In this document: in pieces, positions 49,016-58,827 of the stretch
Position numbering within the stretch: position 1 is the stretch's first letter
Layout of the letters: every line of letters starts with the position of its first letter
Assembly: GCA_041391225.1 (NCBI GenBank)
Contig: JAWKOL010000026.1
Coordinates: 1-64,000, forward strand
Length of the DNA: 64,000 nucleotides
DNA from: RI-153 sp041391225
GTDB lineage: Bacteria > Chloroflexota > Anaerolineae > Caldilineales > Caldilineaceae
Direction of reading: 5' to 3'
Notes under the pieces: model-generated
Seen by the model: only the letters and a program-made list of their open reading frames with translations
Told to the model about the DNA's origin: nothing
Database searches by the model: none
Translations under genes and position numbers: made by a program

Positions 49016-50398
49016 TCGTTAAGGTGCCACTCAGAGGGAGGCTGTCGAGCAAGACGGTAAGCGCGTCTAACTCCGGGTCACTGTCATTGGCCAACAAACC
49101 ACTGATCGGCAGGGAAACGGTGAGGATACTATCTTCTGTGAGGGTGTAGGTGTCGTTAACGGCCACGGGGGGGGAGTTGTTGTCCGATTCATAGGCACCA
49201 ATGTCGCAATGGGTGCGGTATGGCCGTGTGCTTCCCCGTTGGTCATGGTCGGTGCTGGTGCCACAGCCTTGCGTGTCAAAAGGAATCTGATCCAGGGCGG
49301 GGCTGGTTGGATTCAAGGCGTGGGTCGGCGTGGCGCCGCCATTATCGGCCAGATTGCCCAGCGCCGGGTCGCCGCTTTGGCTGGTGGACGCGCTGAGGCA
49401 ACTCCCATCTTCGATGAGGTTATAGCCGCCATCAATGGGTTGTTGTGACACGGGAAAAGCACAATCCCCACCGCTGGTGCTGTTGGCGATGATAGAAGCC
49501 GAAAGCGTCACATTGTCATCGCCCCGCAACCGCCGCCACTGCTGGCGGCGCCGTTGCCGCTAAAGTGCTGTAGCGAATGGTTGTGGGGGTGTTATTGCCC
49601 ACAGAATAGATCGCCCCGCCCCCATCACCAGTACCACCGCCGGTTACCTGGTTGTTGCTGAAGGTGCTGTTTTCGATGGTAGTCACCGTGTTGTCGTTGT
49701 AAATACCACCACCGGAAGAACCGGCCGTATTGCTGATCAGACTGCTTTGGGTGATCGTCAGGGCACTGCCACTGCTATAAATCCCCCCGCCGACGGGCGC
49801 CGTGCTGTTTTGAATCTGACTTTGGTGCAGTGTCAGCGGTCCCAGATGAAAAATCGCGCCGCCAAAAGCACTGCTGCCGTTTTGCAGGATGAGGTTCTCC
49901 ACGGTGGCGTCGCCGTTGGTGGTGATGTAGAAGACGCGTCCGCTGCTGTTGGCATCCAGCACGGTGGGGTTGGCGACGGGGTCGGGCGTGGCCGTCCAGT
50001 TGCCGTTGGTGTAGCCGCCGATGAGGGTGATCTGCTTGTTGATGTAGACGGTCTGAGTTTGTCCGCTGACGGTTTGCACGCCGGTGCAGGTGCCGGCCAC
50101 TTTGAGGGTATCCCCCGATGTGGCGGCATTGACAGCCGTTTGTATGGCCGAGGCATTGGCGCTGCTGTAGTCGGTGGTGTTGTCACCGGTAGCTTCCACA
50201 AAGCATGTGTTTCCCTGGGCATACGCCACAGATCGAAGCGATGGGATCGACTGGGTGATCAATCCATACAGCCCAAGGGTCAGGGCAGCGGCGATCAGAA
50301 CGGGCAGGGAAAGACGGCGAGTTTTGTGAAGTACACTGGTCAAGATTCGCTCCTGGGCGGTGTAATGTGGCGATGAAACAGAGCAGACACCGAGCTCA

Positions 50399-50617
50399 TC
50401 AATTCAGGCTGAACGAATAGCCTGTTGATGGCAGGCCCATCTCGAAAGGCGTAGGTTGGGATTTTGGATGCCTTTGCAGGCGGCAGCGGGCTTCCCGTTG
50501 CTTTGGGGTTAGATCGTAGTCGGCCAGGGCGGTCTGGGCGTCCCGGCGCTGGGCCTCTCGGAAGGCCCGGTCCCGGTAGAGACGCACGAGCAGGACACCA
50601 AATTCACGATTGGACAT
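50399..50617 (-). CDS. Small NHLP-like (Os1348-type) peptide
   Basis: The product has 72 aa, with AAGGAG 8 nt before the ATG at 50617. MSNREFGVLLVRLYRDRAFR and TALADYDLTPKQREA follow the pattern x-x-x-R-L-x-x-D-x-x-F-R...A-L-x-x-Y-x-L-T-x-x-x-R of nitrile-hydratase-like leader domains, including the Os1348-type NHLP clan often seen in RiPP precursors. The C-terminal 25 residues have no Cys/Ser/Thr-rich core of the classic type (only TGYSFS). No maturation enzyme gene is adjacent. It could be a precursor-like peptide without its enzymes, or a small regulatory protein of the downstream giant gene, which starts 56 nt further along. Confidence 0.55.
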   Translation of the reverse strand: MSNREFGVLLVRLYRDRAFREAQRRDAQTALADYDLTPKQREARCRLQRHPKSQPTPFEMGLPSTGYSFSLN

Positions 50618-50670
50618 TGGAGTTGGCTCCTTGGTTTGAGATGCGTGGCCGAGTCTCTAGCCGTCGAGTC

Positions 50671-50916
50671 TCAGCTACTCGGTTCCAAGGTAGGCGGGAG
50701 ATGCCGATGCGCAGGTAGCATTTGTCCGTCACCGCTGTAGATCAGGCCCGCGCAGACAATGGCGGGAATGATGAAAACGTAGGGGGACGCAGAGAGCAGA
50801 TAGCTCAGCAGAAAGATCCACAGCAACAGCCCCAACGTCAGCCGGAACTGGCGATCTATACCCCAACCTGCGCCGCTCTGGGTGATCACCACGGGTGTGG
50901 AAGTTCTGGGGGCCAT
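50671..50916 (-). CDS. Small two-helix membrane protein, DUF2892-like
   Basis: The 81-aa protein has two hydrophobic helices (LTLGLLLWIFLLSYLL and YVFIIPAIVCAGLIYSG) after a short polar N-terminus. The WGIDRQFRL start and the second helix ending CAGLIYSGDGQMLP resemble DUF2892 proteins (inner-membrane partners of rhodanese-like proteins). It follows the flavoprotein gene at 51016 by about 100 nt, and DUF2892 proteins are often near sulfur-oxidation genes. The assignment is tentative because the family is short and weakly conserved. Confidence 0.5.
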   Translation of the reverse strand: MAPRTSTPVVITQSGAGWGIDRQFRLTLGLLLWIFLLSYLLSASPYVFIIPAIVCAGLIYSGDGQMLPAHRHLPPTLEPSS

Positions 50917-51015
50917 CGCCGGCTTATCAGTCAGGGTCTCTGCGCCGGTCCGGTGGGTTGAGTTGGAGAGATCCCACAGGCCCTCCCCCCGATATTCAAT
51001 CGCCCCAAAGAATCT

Positions 51016-52149
51016 CTATAGAGAGAACCAGCGAGCATAGCGACTGTTGGCAAAGTCTGCCTTATCCCGCTTTCGGCCCACGGTGGGCATATCGAAGGAG
51101 CCAGTCGGTCGCGGCGCGGAGAGGAAGTTGACCTCCACCCGTCCGACGCGCTGGGCGCCGAACTCGATGTAGCAGGCGCCGATGCCGTCGAAGGCAGGCG
51201 GCGGTTCCGTGCCGCGAACTTCTGCAATCAGCGACTGAGCCACCACCCGGGCTGCACCCTCAGCGAAAACGCCCGCCTTGGGCGTGCCCACGCTGGTCAC
51301 ATCGCCGATGGCGTAGACATCGGGGAAGCGGGTCTTCAATGTGGCGGGTTCGACGGGCACCCAGCCGTTTTCGGTGAGGCCGCTCTCGGCGACCACGTCG
51401 GGGACTTTGTGCTTCGGGATACACATGAAGAAGTCGCAGGGCAGCCCGCTGCCGTCACTCAGGGTAAGTTGTTTACTGGCCGGATCGTAGGCAGACACCA
51501 GCCGGTCACCAATGTAGCGGATGTCCCGTTCGGCGAAGGCGGTCAGCAGCGCGTCCGACGTTTCGGGGGAAGGCGGGATGGGCTTGCCAAACGGCATCAC
51601 CAGGCTGATCGTACATTTGTCTCGGATCCCACGTTGCGTCAGGTAGTCGTGCGTGAGCAGCACCGACTCGCTGGGGGCAGGCGGGCACTTGAACGGCGCG
51701 CCGGCTACGCCCACCACCACATGGCCGCCTTCAAAGGCCGGCAGCCTGTCTCGCAGACATTGCGCGCCTGCAAAGGAATAGAACTCGTGGCCGCCGTCCG
51801 CCAGCCCCGGCGTTGCCGCCAGGTCGTAGTCGGCGCCCAGAGCGATTACCAGGACATCCGCTTCGTAGACGCCGACGTCGGTGGTCACCCGCTTTTTCAG
51901 CGGGTCGATGCTGGTGATCGTCTCCTGGCGGAAGCAAACACCGGGCCGCACGATGCTGCGGTAGGGCTTGCGCACGGCGTCGGCGGTCTCGCGGCCAAAC
52001 ATCACGTCGAACTTGGAGAAGCCGATAAAGAAGGAATCACTCTTGTCGATCAGGGTGAGATCGAGCTGCTCACCCAGGGCATCGGACAGCATAGTGGTCA
52101 ATTCCAAACCGCCGAAACCGGCGCCCAGGACCAGAACTCGTAGCTTCAT
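51016..52149 (-). CDS. Sulfide:quinone oxidoreductase-like FAD flavoprotein
   Basis: The protein has 377 aa, and GAGGAGA lies 5 nt before the ATG. The FAD dinucleotide motif is LRVLVLGAGFGGLELTT. A second motif is CFMCIPKHKVPDVV, and the C-terminal FAD contact is DVYAIGDVTSVGTPKAGVFA. Cysteines in RPGVCFRQE, PFKCPPAPSE and FFMCIP are candidates for the redox-active pair of sulfide:quinone oxidoreductases. Members oxidise sulfide and pass electrons to the quinone pool at the membrane. The neighbours (a DUF2892-like protein and a CHRD lipoprotein) fit a small membrane/surface unit. Type II NADH dehydrogenase or another NAD(P)-independent flavoprotein is possible. Confidence 0.8.
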   Translation of the reverse strand: MKLRVLVLGAGFGGLELTTMLSDALGEQLDLTLIDKSDSFFIGFSKFDVMFGRETADAVRKPYRSIVRPGVCFRQETITSIDPLKKRVTTDVGVYEADVLVIALGADYDLAATPGLADGGHEFYSFAGAQCLRDRLPAFEGGHVVVGVAGAPFKCPPAPSESVLLTHDYLTQRGIRDKCTISLVMPFGKPIPPSPETSDALLTAFAERDIRYIGDRLVSAYDPASKQLTLSDGSGLPCDFFMCIPKHKVPDVVAESGLTENGWVPVEPATLKTRFPDVYAIGDVTSVGTPKAGVFAEGAARVVAQSLIAEVRGTEPPPAFDGIGACYIEFGAQRVGRVEVNFLSAPRPTGSFDMPTVGRKRDKADFANSRYARWFSL

Positions 52150-52199
52150 GATTGTCTCCTCGTGTGTAGGTTCGATGGCTCGCCCGTTGGCGAAGTGGC

Positions 52200-53010
52200 T
52201 CAGTTACCGTTCGGCACGTCGACCTGATGCAGTTGACCGCGGATGTCGCCGAAGAACATCTGCCCGTTGGTGTGCAGGTTGAAGTAGAGTTCGCCTTCGC
52301 GGGCGATGATCTCCATTCCGGAGATCGTCTTCACCTTGTCCATTGGAATCGAAGGCGTGATGGGGCAGCCCGCCGTGAACGCACCCACCAAACCAGACGC
52401 TTCGTTGGTCACCGCTTCGATGTCTTCGTTGGTGATCTCCAGCGTGAGGACGTTGTCTGCCCAGTAGTGTTGAAGATTGCCGGCCAGGGCAAAATCGACG
52501 AGGATCGGCCCGAGTTGGCCCGGCCGCCCGCAGTGAATGTGGAACATGGCGATCTCCGCCGGATCGACGTTCTCGATGGCAATGTGGACGTAGGCTTTGC
52601 TCAGATCTTTGGTGAAGGAGAGCACCCCGTGTCCACGCGACATGCGCTCGTTACGGTCTACGCTGGGCGCGGTGGACTTGAAGACAGCGGGGACCGCCGA
52701 CGGCGTGTCTTCTTCCTCGCCGCCCTCCTGGTGTGGACTCAAAAACGCCTCAAAGACGGTGCCGATCTCCTGTCCGCGGCTGGGATCGAGCAGAATGGGG
52801 CTGGGCATGGTCAATTCGGGGCGGGAATCGGCGGCAGAGATGGATTCGCCGTGATGGGCCTGGCCGTCCGCTGTCTGTGTGGGTGCGGACGGGGCATCAG
52901 CAGTCGCCGGGCGGCGGCCATGCGCGCCGACAGGTTCCCTGGCAGCCGCCAAGATAGAGGACGCTTGAAATCAGAACGACGAATACAGGTAGATGGAACA
53001 AGCGGTGCAT
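52200..53010 (-). CDS. CHRD-domain lipoprotein, one frameshift
   Basis: TAGGAGA lies 5 nt before the ATG at 53010. The N-terminus MHRLFHLPVFVVLISSVLY is followed by a LGGC lipobox, so the protein is lipid-anchored. A one-base shift near 52920 joins it to the frame with APTQTADGQAHHGESISAAD. The mature part matches CHRD domains: GQEIGTVFEAFLSP, AYVHIAIENVDPAEIAMFHI, HCGRPGQLGPILVDFALAG and LYFNLHTNGQMFFGDIRGQL. CHRD domains occur in extracellular proteins and may bind metal. It is followed by the flavoprotein gene at 52149, about 50 nt away, in the same direction. Confidence 0.75.
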
Positions 53011-53163
53011 AGATTTCTCCTAGGGCTTGGGCAACAGAAGCGTCAACCATTGAATTGTGCAAAATCAGGGCGCCTGTATGCCGGTCAATCTAGACGAAAT
53101 TGCCGGTCAACGAGGACAAACGGTGTGAGATGCGGGGAGGCGGGAGTGCTTAGGAGATTTCAG

Positions 53164-53318
53164 AATTTTGCTGATCCACGAAGGCACACGAAGCACCACG
53201 AAGAGGGGAAGAGAGGGACACGGATTTCAGGATTACCAGGACGGCAGAGCGAAAAAGCTTTCTGGTTGTCCTTTTCTGCCTTCGTGTATTTTCGTGTGGC
53301 TTCGTGGAGCATTATTTC
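53164..53318. repeat. CACGAAG element, copy 1
   Basis: Arms GATCCACGAAGGCACACGAA and TTCGTGTGGCTTCGTGGAGC bracket a core with GAGAGGGACACGGATTTCAG and GACGGCAGAGCGAAAAAGC. It lies downstream of the response regulator gene and starts CAGAATTTTG like the other copies. The gap 53011-53330 has no gene apart from this element. Confidence 0.8.
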
Positions 53319-53330
53319 TCTGATTTCTCC

Positions 53331-54323
53331 CTAGCGCCGGTCGATCTGGCGATCGACGATGTAGCGCAGCAGGGCAGGCGCGTCGGGGACGCCCAACTTG
53401 TCCATGATGCGGCTGCGATAGCTGCTGACTGTAGACCGGGAGACGGTGAGAATTTCGGCGATATGGGCGTTGCTTTTGCCCTGCCCAATAAGCTGGAGAA
53501 CTTCGTATTCGCGTGTGGTGAGCTTGAAGAGCGGATCCTCGCGCAGATCCGCCGCAGCGCGGACGCCGTCCTCGCCGGGCGACGGATCACCGGTCAACGC
53601 CCATCTAGTGGAATCGAGCAGATCGAAGGCGCGCCGCACCTGTCCGCGCAGATCAGTCACCGAAAGCGAGGACGGATCAGTTTCAGCAGCCTGTAGCCGG
53701 CTGTCGATCTGACCGAGCACAAGGCGGATCGCGTCGATCTGGGCGATCAGGTTGTGCGGCAGGTCGGCTTCATGTTCGAGCGCCTGGCGGGTGACGGCGC
53801 GCAACTGCTCTCCCTGTTGGCGCAGCAGATCCAGGAGCATTGCCTGTTCGGCCTGGCTTTGTTTGCGACGCGCCACTTCGTCAGTCAGCGCCGTGGTGCG
53901 TTCGGCCACCCGCTGTTCCAATTGCAGGCGCAGATCGTTCAATTCGAGGTGGGTGCGCACACGCGCCAGGAGTTCCGCCGAATCGAAGGGTTTGGTCACG
54001 TAGTCCACTGCGCCCAGATCGAAGCCACGGATCTTGTTATCGGTATCGCTGAGCGCGGTCATGAAGAGCACGGGGATCTGCGCTGTCTGGGGATGGGTTT
54101 TGAGGCGGCGGCACGTCTCGAAACCGTCGAAACCGGGCATGCGGATGTCCAACAGGATCAGATCCGGCTGCGCCAGGACGGCGCGCTCGAAACCGGCCTG
54201 TCCGCTCGAAGCGGTGAGCACACGGAAACCGTAGGCATGCAGCAGATCCACGGCCACGCGCAGATTATCGACGGTGTCGTCGATGATCAGCAGGGTACGT
54301 TGTTGTTGAGAGGATTCGGTCAC
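53331..54323 (-). CDS. Response regulator: receiver, coiled coil, LuxR helix-turn-helix
   Basis: The protein has 330 aa. The receiver domain runs from TLLIIDDTVDNLRVAVD to VDYVTKPFDSAELLARV; the phosphate acceptor is the Asp in ILLDIRMPGFDGFE. A coiled-coil stretch follows (ELNDLRLQLEQRVAERTTAL). The C-terminus is a LuxR-type HTH (LTTREYEVLQLIGQGKSNAH, then RSTVSSYRSRIMDKLGV). It is a DNA-binding output protein, probably of the adjacent kinase gene at 54530-57259. The kinase reads in the same direction with a CACGAAG element between them. Target genes are not visible. Confidence 0.9.
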   Translation of the reverse strand: MTESSQQQRTLLIIDDTVDNLRVAVDLLHAYGFRVLTASSGQAGFERAVLAQPDLILLDIRMPGFDGFETCRRLKTHPQTAQIPVLFMTALSDTDNKIRGFDLGAVDYVTKPFDSAELLARVRTHLELNDLRLQLEQRVAERTTALTDEVARRKQSQAEQAMLLDLLRQQGEQLRAVTRQALEHEADLPHNLIAQIDAIRLVLGQIDSRLQAAETDPSSLSVTDLRGQVRRAFDLLDSTRWALTGDPSPGEDGVRAAADLREDPLFKLTTREYEVLQLIGQGKSNAHIAEILTVSRSTVSSYRSRIMDKLGVPDAPALLRYIVDRQIDRR

Positions 54324-54361
54324 AGTGATATTCGCAGTGTTGATGTCCGTTTAAGACAGTG

Positions 54362-54518
54362 CAGAATTTTGATGATCCACGAAGGCACACGAAGAACCAC
54401 GAAGAGTAGAAGAGAGGGACACGGATTTCAGGTTTATCAGGGCGGCAGAGCGAAAAAGCCTTCTGTCTGTTTTTTCTGCCTTCGTGAATCTTCGTGTGCC
54501 TTCGTGGATCATTTTTTC
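54362..54518. repeat. CACGAAG element, copy 2
   Basis: Same layout as copy 1: GATCCACGAAGGCACACGAA and TTCGTGTGCCTTCGTGGATC arms, with GGCGGCAGAGCGAAAAAGCC inside. The left half contains CAGAATTTTGATGATCCACG. It lies between the kinase gene and the response regulator gene. Confidence 0.85.
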
Positions 54519-54529
54519 TCTACTTTGTC

Positions 54530-57259
54530 CTAAGACGGCGGCGTGTGGCGCAGTGCAGTGATGAGTGCGCAGATGGCACGGTCATCGAAGTTGCGCGCCA
54601 GGGCGGTCACCTGTTCGGCAAAGGGCTGGTATTGCGGCTGTGTCGCCGCCAGATCATGCACGAACGCTTCGATGCCGACCATGTCACCCAGCCGCGCAAG
54701 CGTCTCCAGGTGCGCAAGCGTTTCCGCCGCCGGCGCCAGGACGTGCGCAGCGTCGGCGTCGTCAGTTCTTTCCGCCGCGACTGGGTGGGACAACACCACG
54801 TCTTCGCCCGAGGAATCGATGTCTTTGTCGCACACGCAGGGCAGATCCAGCCAAAAACGGCTGCCGACCCCTGGACTGCTCTCCACCTGGATACCACCGC
54901 CGAGCAACCGCGCCAGGCGACGGCTGATGGAAAGCCCCAAGCCCAGCCCCTGATTTTCGTTATCGTGCGCCACGGCCTGTTCAAATGGTTCAAAGATGCG
55001 CTCAATCTCGTCTTGGGTCAGGCCGACGCCGGTGTCGCTTACCGCGAAACGAATCTGGGCATCGGTGTTGTCTTCATTGTGCTGGCACGCGACGGTGAGC
55101 GCAACTTCGCCCGCGTCGGTGTAGCGTACGGCGTTGCTGAGGAGATTGAGCAGAATCTGACGTAAGCGCTTCTCATCGGTGTGGATGTGCGTGGGCGACT
55201 GCGGCTGCACGCGCCAGGACAGCCCCAGCCCTTTCCGCTGCCTTCACCTGCACGGCGTTGACGACTTCGGCCAGGAGTGGATGCAGCGCCACGTCCGCGT
55301 AGACGATGGTCAGCCGGTCTGCTTCGATGCGCGACAGATCGAGCACGTCTTGGATCAGGTTGAGCAGATGCCGTCCATTGGCAAGGATCGTCTGCACGCT
55401 GCGGCGCTGAAAGGTGGTCAGCCGCGTTTGATCTTGCAGGATCTGGGCGTAGCCGAGGATGCTGTTGAGCGGCGTGCGCAGTTCGTGGCTCATGGTGGCC
55501 AGAAAATCGCTCTTGGCGTTGCTGGCCGCCTCCGCCTTCACCTTCTCCTTTTCCAGCAGCAGCGAACGCTCGCGTTCCGCTTCGGCCTGACGATAGGCCG
55601 TCATGTCGTGGACAATCGCCTGGAAACCCTGTCAGCGTCCACTTTCATCGCCACGGCGACCGGCGGTAATGCTGCACGGAACCGCATGGCCGTTTCGATG
55701 GCGCAGGTCGGCGGCGAACTCGATGATCGAGCCGGATTCGGCCACGCGCGCAGCAGCGCATCACCGTCCTCGCGGCGGACGAAATGGGCGATCAACGGAC
55801 GCCCAATCAGTTCCAACGGCGCGTATCCCAGCAGATCCAGCACTGCACCGTTGACGGTGTCGATGACGGCGTTGCGGTTCGTGGTCAGGATCACGTCTCT
55901 GGATTCTTCGAAGATGGCGCGATACTTCTCCTCGCTGTGACGCAGTTCTTCGGTGAGCACTTCTGTCCTTGTGAGCGCGTTGGAAAAACGCACAGACAGC
56001 AAATAAGCCTGGGCGAAGACAAAGCACAGGATGCCGACACCGGCCATTTGCTCCGTTTGAAGCCGCCCCGTGAAGAAAAGACCGTCGTTGGCGATGGTAG
56101 CGATCAGCAGGATGTGGGCAAGCAGCAGGATGCGCGCCCCCGAACGTCCGCGCGTTGCGCGCACCACAACCGCCAGGGTGTACCCAAACGCCGTCACCAA
56201 GAAGGCGGCCACCGCCCAAATCATCGCGGTGACTGTCTGTATCGGCAGGAAGAGCAAGCTGAGCACGAAGAGTACTGTTCCTGCGCCTGTCGTCTTCAAC
56301 GCAAACAAACTCGATTCCTGTGGGAAGAGGTTGTGCGTAAAGACCATCAACGGCAATGCTGTCATCGCCGCCAGAGATAGTCCGGTCCGCAAGAAGATAG
56401 ACCACAGATCGCCTGCATAGCGTGTGTAAAGGTCCGGGTATTGGAAACCGAAGATTGCGGTTGCCGACATCAAGCAGAAAAGACCAAAGTAGAGCGCGGC
56501 CTTCTCCCGACGGCGCAGGCTGAAGAGGCCCAGGTGGTACAGCCCCATGATGAAAAGACTGCCGATCAGAAACGCGTTGCGGCCGGACTGACCTTCCTGG
56601 CGCGCCTCGATCTGAGCGCGGCTGCCCAGCAGTAACGGCTCCACCGGGCCACCGTAGGCGTGATCGAAGTTGGCCATCTGCAAGAGGATCGTGGCATCGT
56701 GACGTCGGGGGGCAAAGATGGCGGTGTAGGGCGCGTACCGCGGGGTGACATCGCCGCGATCTGCGCCCACAGTTCCGGCTCCGCCCACCCATTCGCCGTC
56801 GACGTAGAGCGCGTGGGCAGTGTTCATGGGCGTTGGCGCGCGGATCGCCAGATAGGCAGGCAGATCGGCGTCGGCGTCGAAGTGCAGATGTAATACGTAG
56901 GTGGCAACGCCTTCCGCACCCAGCGGCCCATCCGTGAAGGATTGGGTGTTCCACGCGCCTGGCACTCGAATCAGCCACTGCTGCGCCCTGATCTCGGGAT
57001 CATCGAGGTCTGCTGCGGTCAAGAGCCGGCCCCAGTAGAAGTCCCACTCGCCATCCAGCCGCACAGGACCGTCAACAGCGAAATCCCAGCCGCGCAGATC
57101 GAAGACGCCGTCCACCGCCCGCGGCGGCGCAAGCTGTGACACGCATCCACCCAGAGCGAGCGTCGCCAGTAGACAGAGCAATGCAAAAAACAGGAAACGG
57201 TTCGGAAGACGATTTGGCACGTTGTGGAGTCTACCTGTCCGCGAAAGAGTGGCAACCAT
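54530..57259 (-). CDS. 7TMR-DISM sensor histidine kinase, three frameshifts
   Basis: The protein of about 900 aa starts at 57259, or at GTG 57220, which would give a 26-residue signal with lipobox LALGGC. An extracellular sensor domain follows (GPVRLDGEWDFYWGRLL, TYVLHLHFDADADLPAYLAI), then seven-helix 7TMR-DISM segments (NAFLIGSLFIMGLYHLGLFS, ALYFGLFCLMSATAIFGF and others). Next come a PAS domain (YRAIFEESRDVILTTNRNA), the HisKA H-box ATMSHELRTPLNSILGYAQI and an ATPase domain (LLNLLSNAVRYT, SDTGVGLTQDEIERI, GLGLGLSISRRLARLLGGG). A C-terminal tail of about 80 aa, possibly a phosphotransfer-like helix bundle, is also present. Frame breaks are near 55745, 55635 and 55250. Its likely partner is the LuxR-type response regulator downstream. 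Confidence 0.85.
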
Positions 57260-57420
57260 CGGGTCTGTAAAATATCAGATGCACGCAGGTCATGCAACCT
57301 GAGCAAAGCCATGTGAAGTGGTTGCGATGCGTACAGATCCCGGCTATCCTAGGGTAAACATTCCTACTACGCCGGATGTGTACATGCACCAAGCATCCCA
57401 ATCCCCACAGGCGGATCGCC

Positions 57421-58827
57421 ATGTCAACGAACAAACGCCCCAACATCCTTTGGTTCTGCACCGATCAACAGCGCTATGACACCATCCACGCGCTGAACAA
57501 CCCGCACATCCACACGCCCAACCTGGATCGGCTGATAGCCGAAGGCGTCGCCTTCACCCGCGCCTACTGCCAAAGCCCCATCTGCACACCCAGCCGCGCC
57601 AGTTTCCTCACCGGCTGCTACCCCAGCACCGTCCACGGCTGCATGAACGGCAACGAGCACTGGGACGAAGCAGCGCCCCTGGTGAGCAAACTCCTCAAAG
57701 ACGTGGGCTACGACTGCGGCCTCGCCGGTAAGTTCCACCTCACCGGCACCGCCAACCGCCGCGAACCCCGCCCCGAGGACGACGGCTACCGCGTCTTTCA
57801 CTGGAGCCACGACCCCGAAGACCGCTTCCCCGACCATGACTACGCGCAATGGATCGCGTCCCAGGGCTACAACCTGGCCGAATTGCGCAAGGACACGGCC
57901 TCCATTCCACCCGAACTGCACCAGACCACCTGGTGTACCGACCGCGCCATCGATTTCCTCTCCGAACAGCGCGACGGCCCTTGGCTCATGAGTGTCAATG
58001 TCTTCGATCCCCACGGGCCTTTCGACCCGCCCCAGCCTTATCTTGACCGCTACGATCCCGCCGCCCTGCCACCGCCCCTCTTCCGTCACAGCGATCTCGC
58101 CGCACAGGATCAGATCCCCGGCGACTTTCAGACACCGGCGCGGCCGCCCGAATCGTTCAACGCCCAGCAGATCAAGGCCGCCTACTACGCCATGATCGAA
58201 CTCATCGATCACAACGTCGGTCGTCTGCTCACCGCCCTGGAAGAGACCGGCCAGCGCCAGGACACGCTGATCATCTTCACCAGCGATCACGGCGAAACGC
58301 TCGGCGATCATGGTCTCCTGCTCAAAGGTTGCCGCTTTTACGAGGGGCTGGTGCGTGTGCCGCTGATCATCTCGTGGCCCGGTCATTTTGAAGCGGGAAG
58401 AATTAGCAACGCACTTGTAGAACTGACTGATCTCGCGCCTACGCTCCTCGACGCGGCGAGCCAACCCATTCCTGCCCACATGCAAGGACGTTCTCTGCTG
58501 CCGATCCTCCGCGGCGATGTCTCGCTCGATCACCATCGCGACTACGTGCGTTGCGAATACTACAACGCCCTCAACGCCCACATCGCCGGCCGCAGCGATT
58601 TCGAGGGCAGCTACGCCACCATGATCCGCGACGACCGCCACAAACTCGTCGTCTACCACGGTCACAGCACCGGCGAACTCTACGATCTGCACCGAGATCC
58701 CAACGAATTCGACAACTGCTGGTCTGATCCCACCTATGCCGACGTCCGCTTTCGGCTGCTCCTGCAAAGCTTCGACGCCCTGGCGTTTGCCGTGGATACA
58801 GGGCCGACGCAGACGCGGGCGTTCTAA
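57421..58827 (+). CDS. Sulfatase (formylglycine-dependent)
   Basis: The protein has 468 aa. The active-site signature is QSPICTPSRASFLTGCYPS, with the Cys of C-x-P-x-R that is converted to formylglycine. Metal ligands are at the N-terminus (PNILWFCTDQQRYDTIHALN) and late (IIFTSDHGETLGDHGLLLK, KHD-like). The start at 57421 gives MSTNKRPNILW, the usual start of the family. AGGCGGA upstream is a weak site. No signal peptide is seen, so a cytoplasmic, exo-acting sulfatase is possible. It hydrolyses sulfate esters, probably of sugars or polysaccharide fragments. A second, related sulfatase follows downstream across a word hairpin. The anaerobic or aerobic maturase is not in this window. Confidence 0.93.
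   Translation: MSTNKRPNILWFCTDQQRYDTIHALNNPHIHTPNLDRLIAEGVAFTRAYCQSPICTPSRASFLTGCYPSTVHGCMNGNEHWDEAAPLVSKLLKDVGYDCGLAGKFHLTGTANRREPRPEDDGYRVFHWSHDPEDRFPDHDYAQWIASQGYNLAELRKDTASIPPELHQTTWCTDRAIDFLSEQRDGPWLMSVNVFDPHGPFDPPQPYLDRYDPAALPPPLFRHSDLAAQDQIPGDFQTPARPPESFNAQQIKAAYYAMIELIDHNVGRLLTALEETGQRQDTLIIFTSDHGETLGDHGLLLKGCRFYEGLVRVPLIISWPGHFEAGRISNALVELTDLAPTLLDAASQPIPAHMQGRSLLPILRGDVSLDHHRDYVRCEYYNALNAHIAGRSDFEGSYATMIRDDRHKLVVYHGHSTGELYDLHRDPNEFDNCWSDPTYADVRFRLLLQSFDALAFAVDTGPTQTRAF

Larger units (their letters stand above)
38914..50343 (-). pseudogene. Giant secreted multi-domain repeat protein (~3,800 aa), frame broken
   Basis: Only one signal peptide (MTSVLHKTRRLSLPVLIAAA, cleavage near VAYAQG) and only one C-terminal module are found, so the fragments are read as one gene. 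In order: a right-handed beta-helix domain (STFSNNQVTGGG, GGGIYSSGSALT; 49.5-50.2 kb); two blocks of 46-aa WQIE repeats each followed by a cadherin-like module (46.4-49.0 kb); VCBS/FG-GAP repeats (45.0-46.1 kb); beta-helix 2 (43.8-44.8 kb); InlB-like B-repeats (42.6-43.5 kb); beta-helix 3 (40.7-42.5 kb); Pro/Thr linker (39.5-39.9 kb); and a C-terminus with TLVFVDGGRGDADGLANGVI, as in choice-of-anchor U proteins. A large adhesin or surface protein is likely. Dozens of small shifts, mostly in repeats, break it. Confidence 0.72.
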
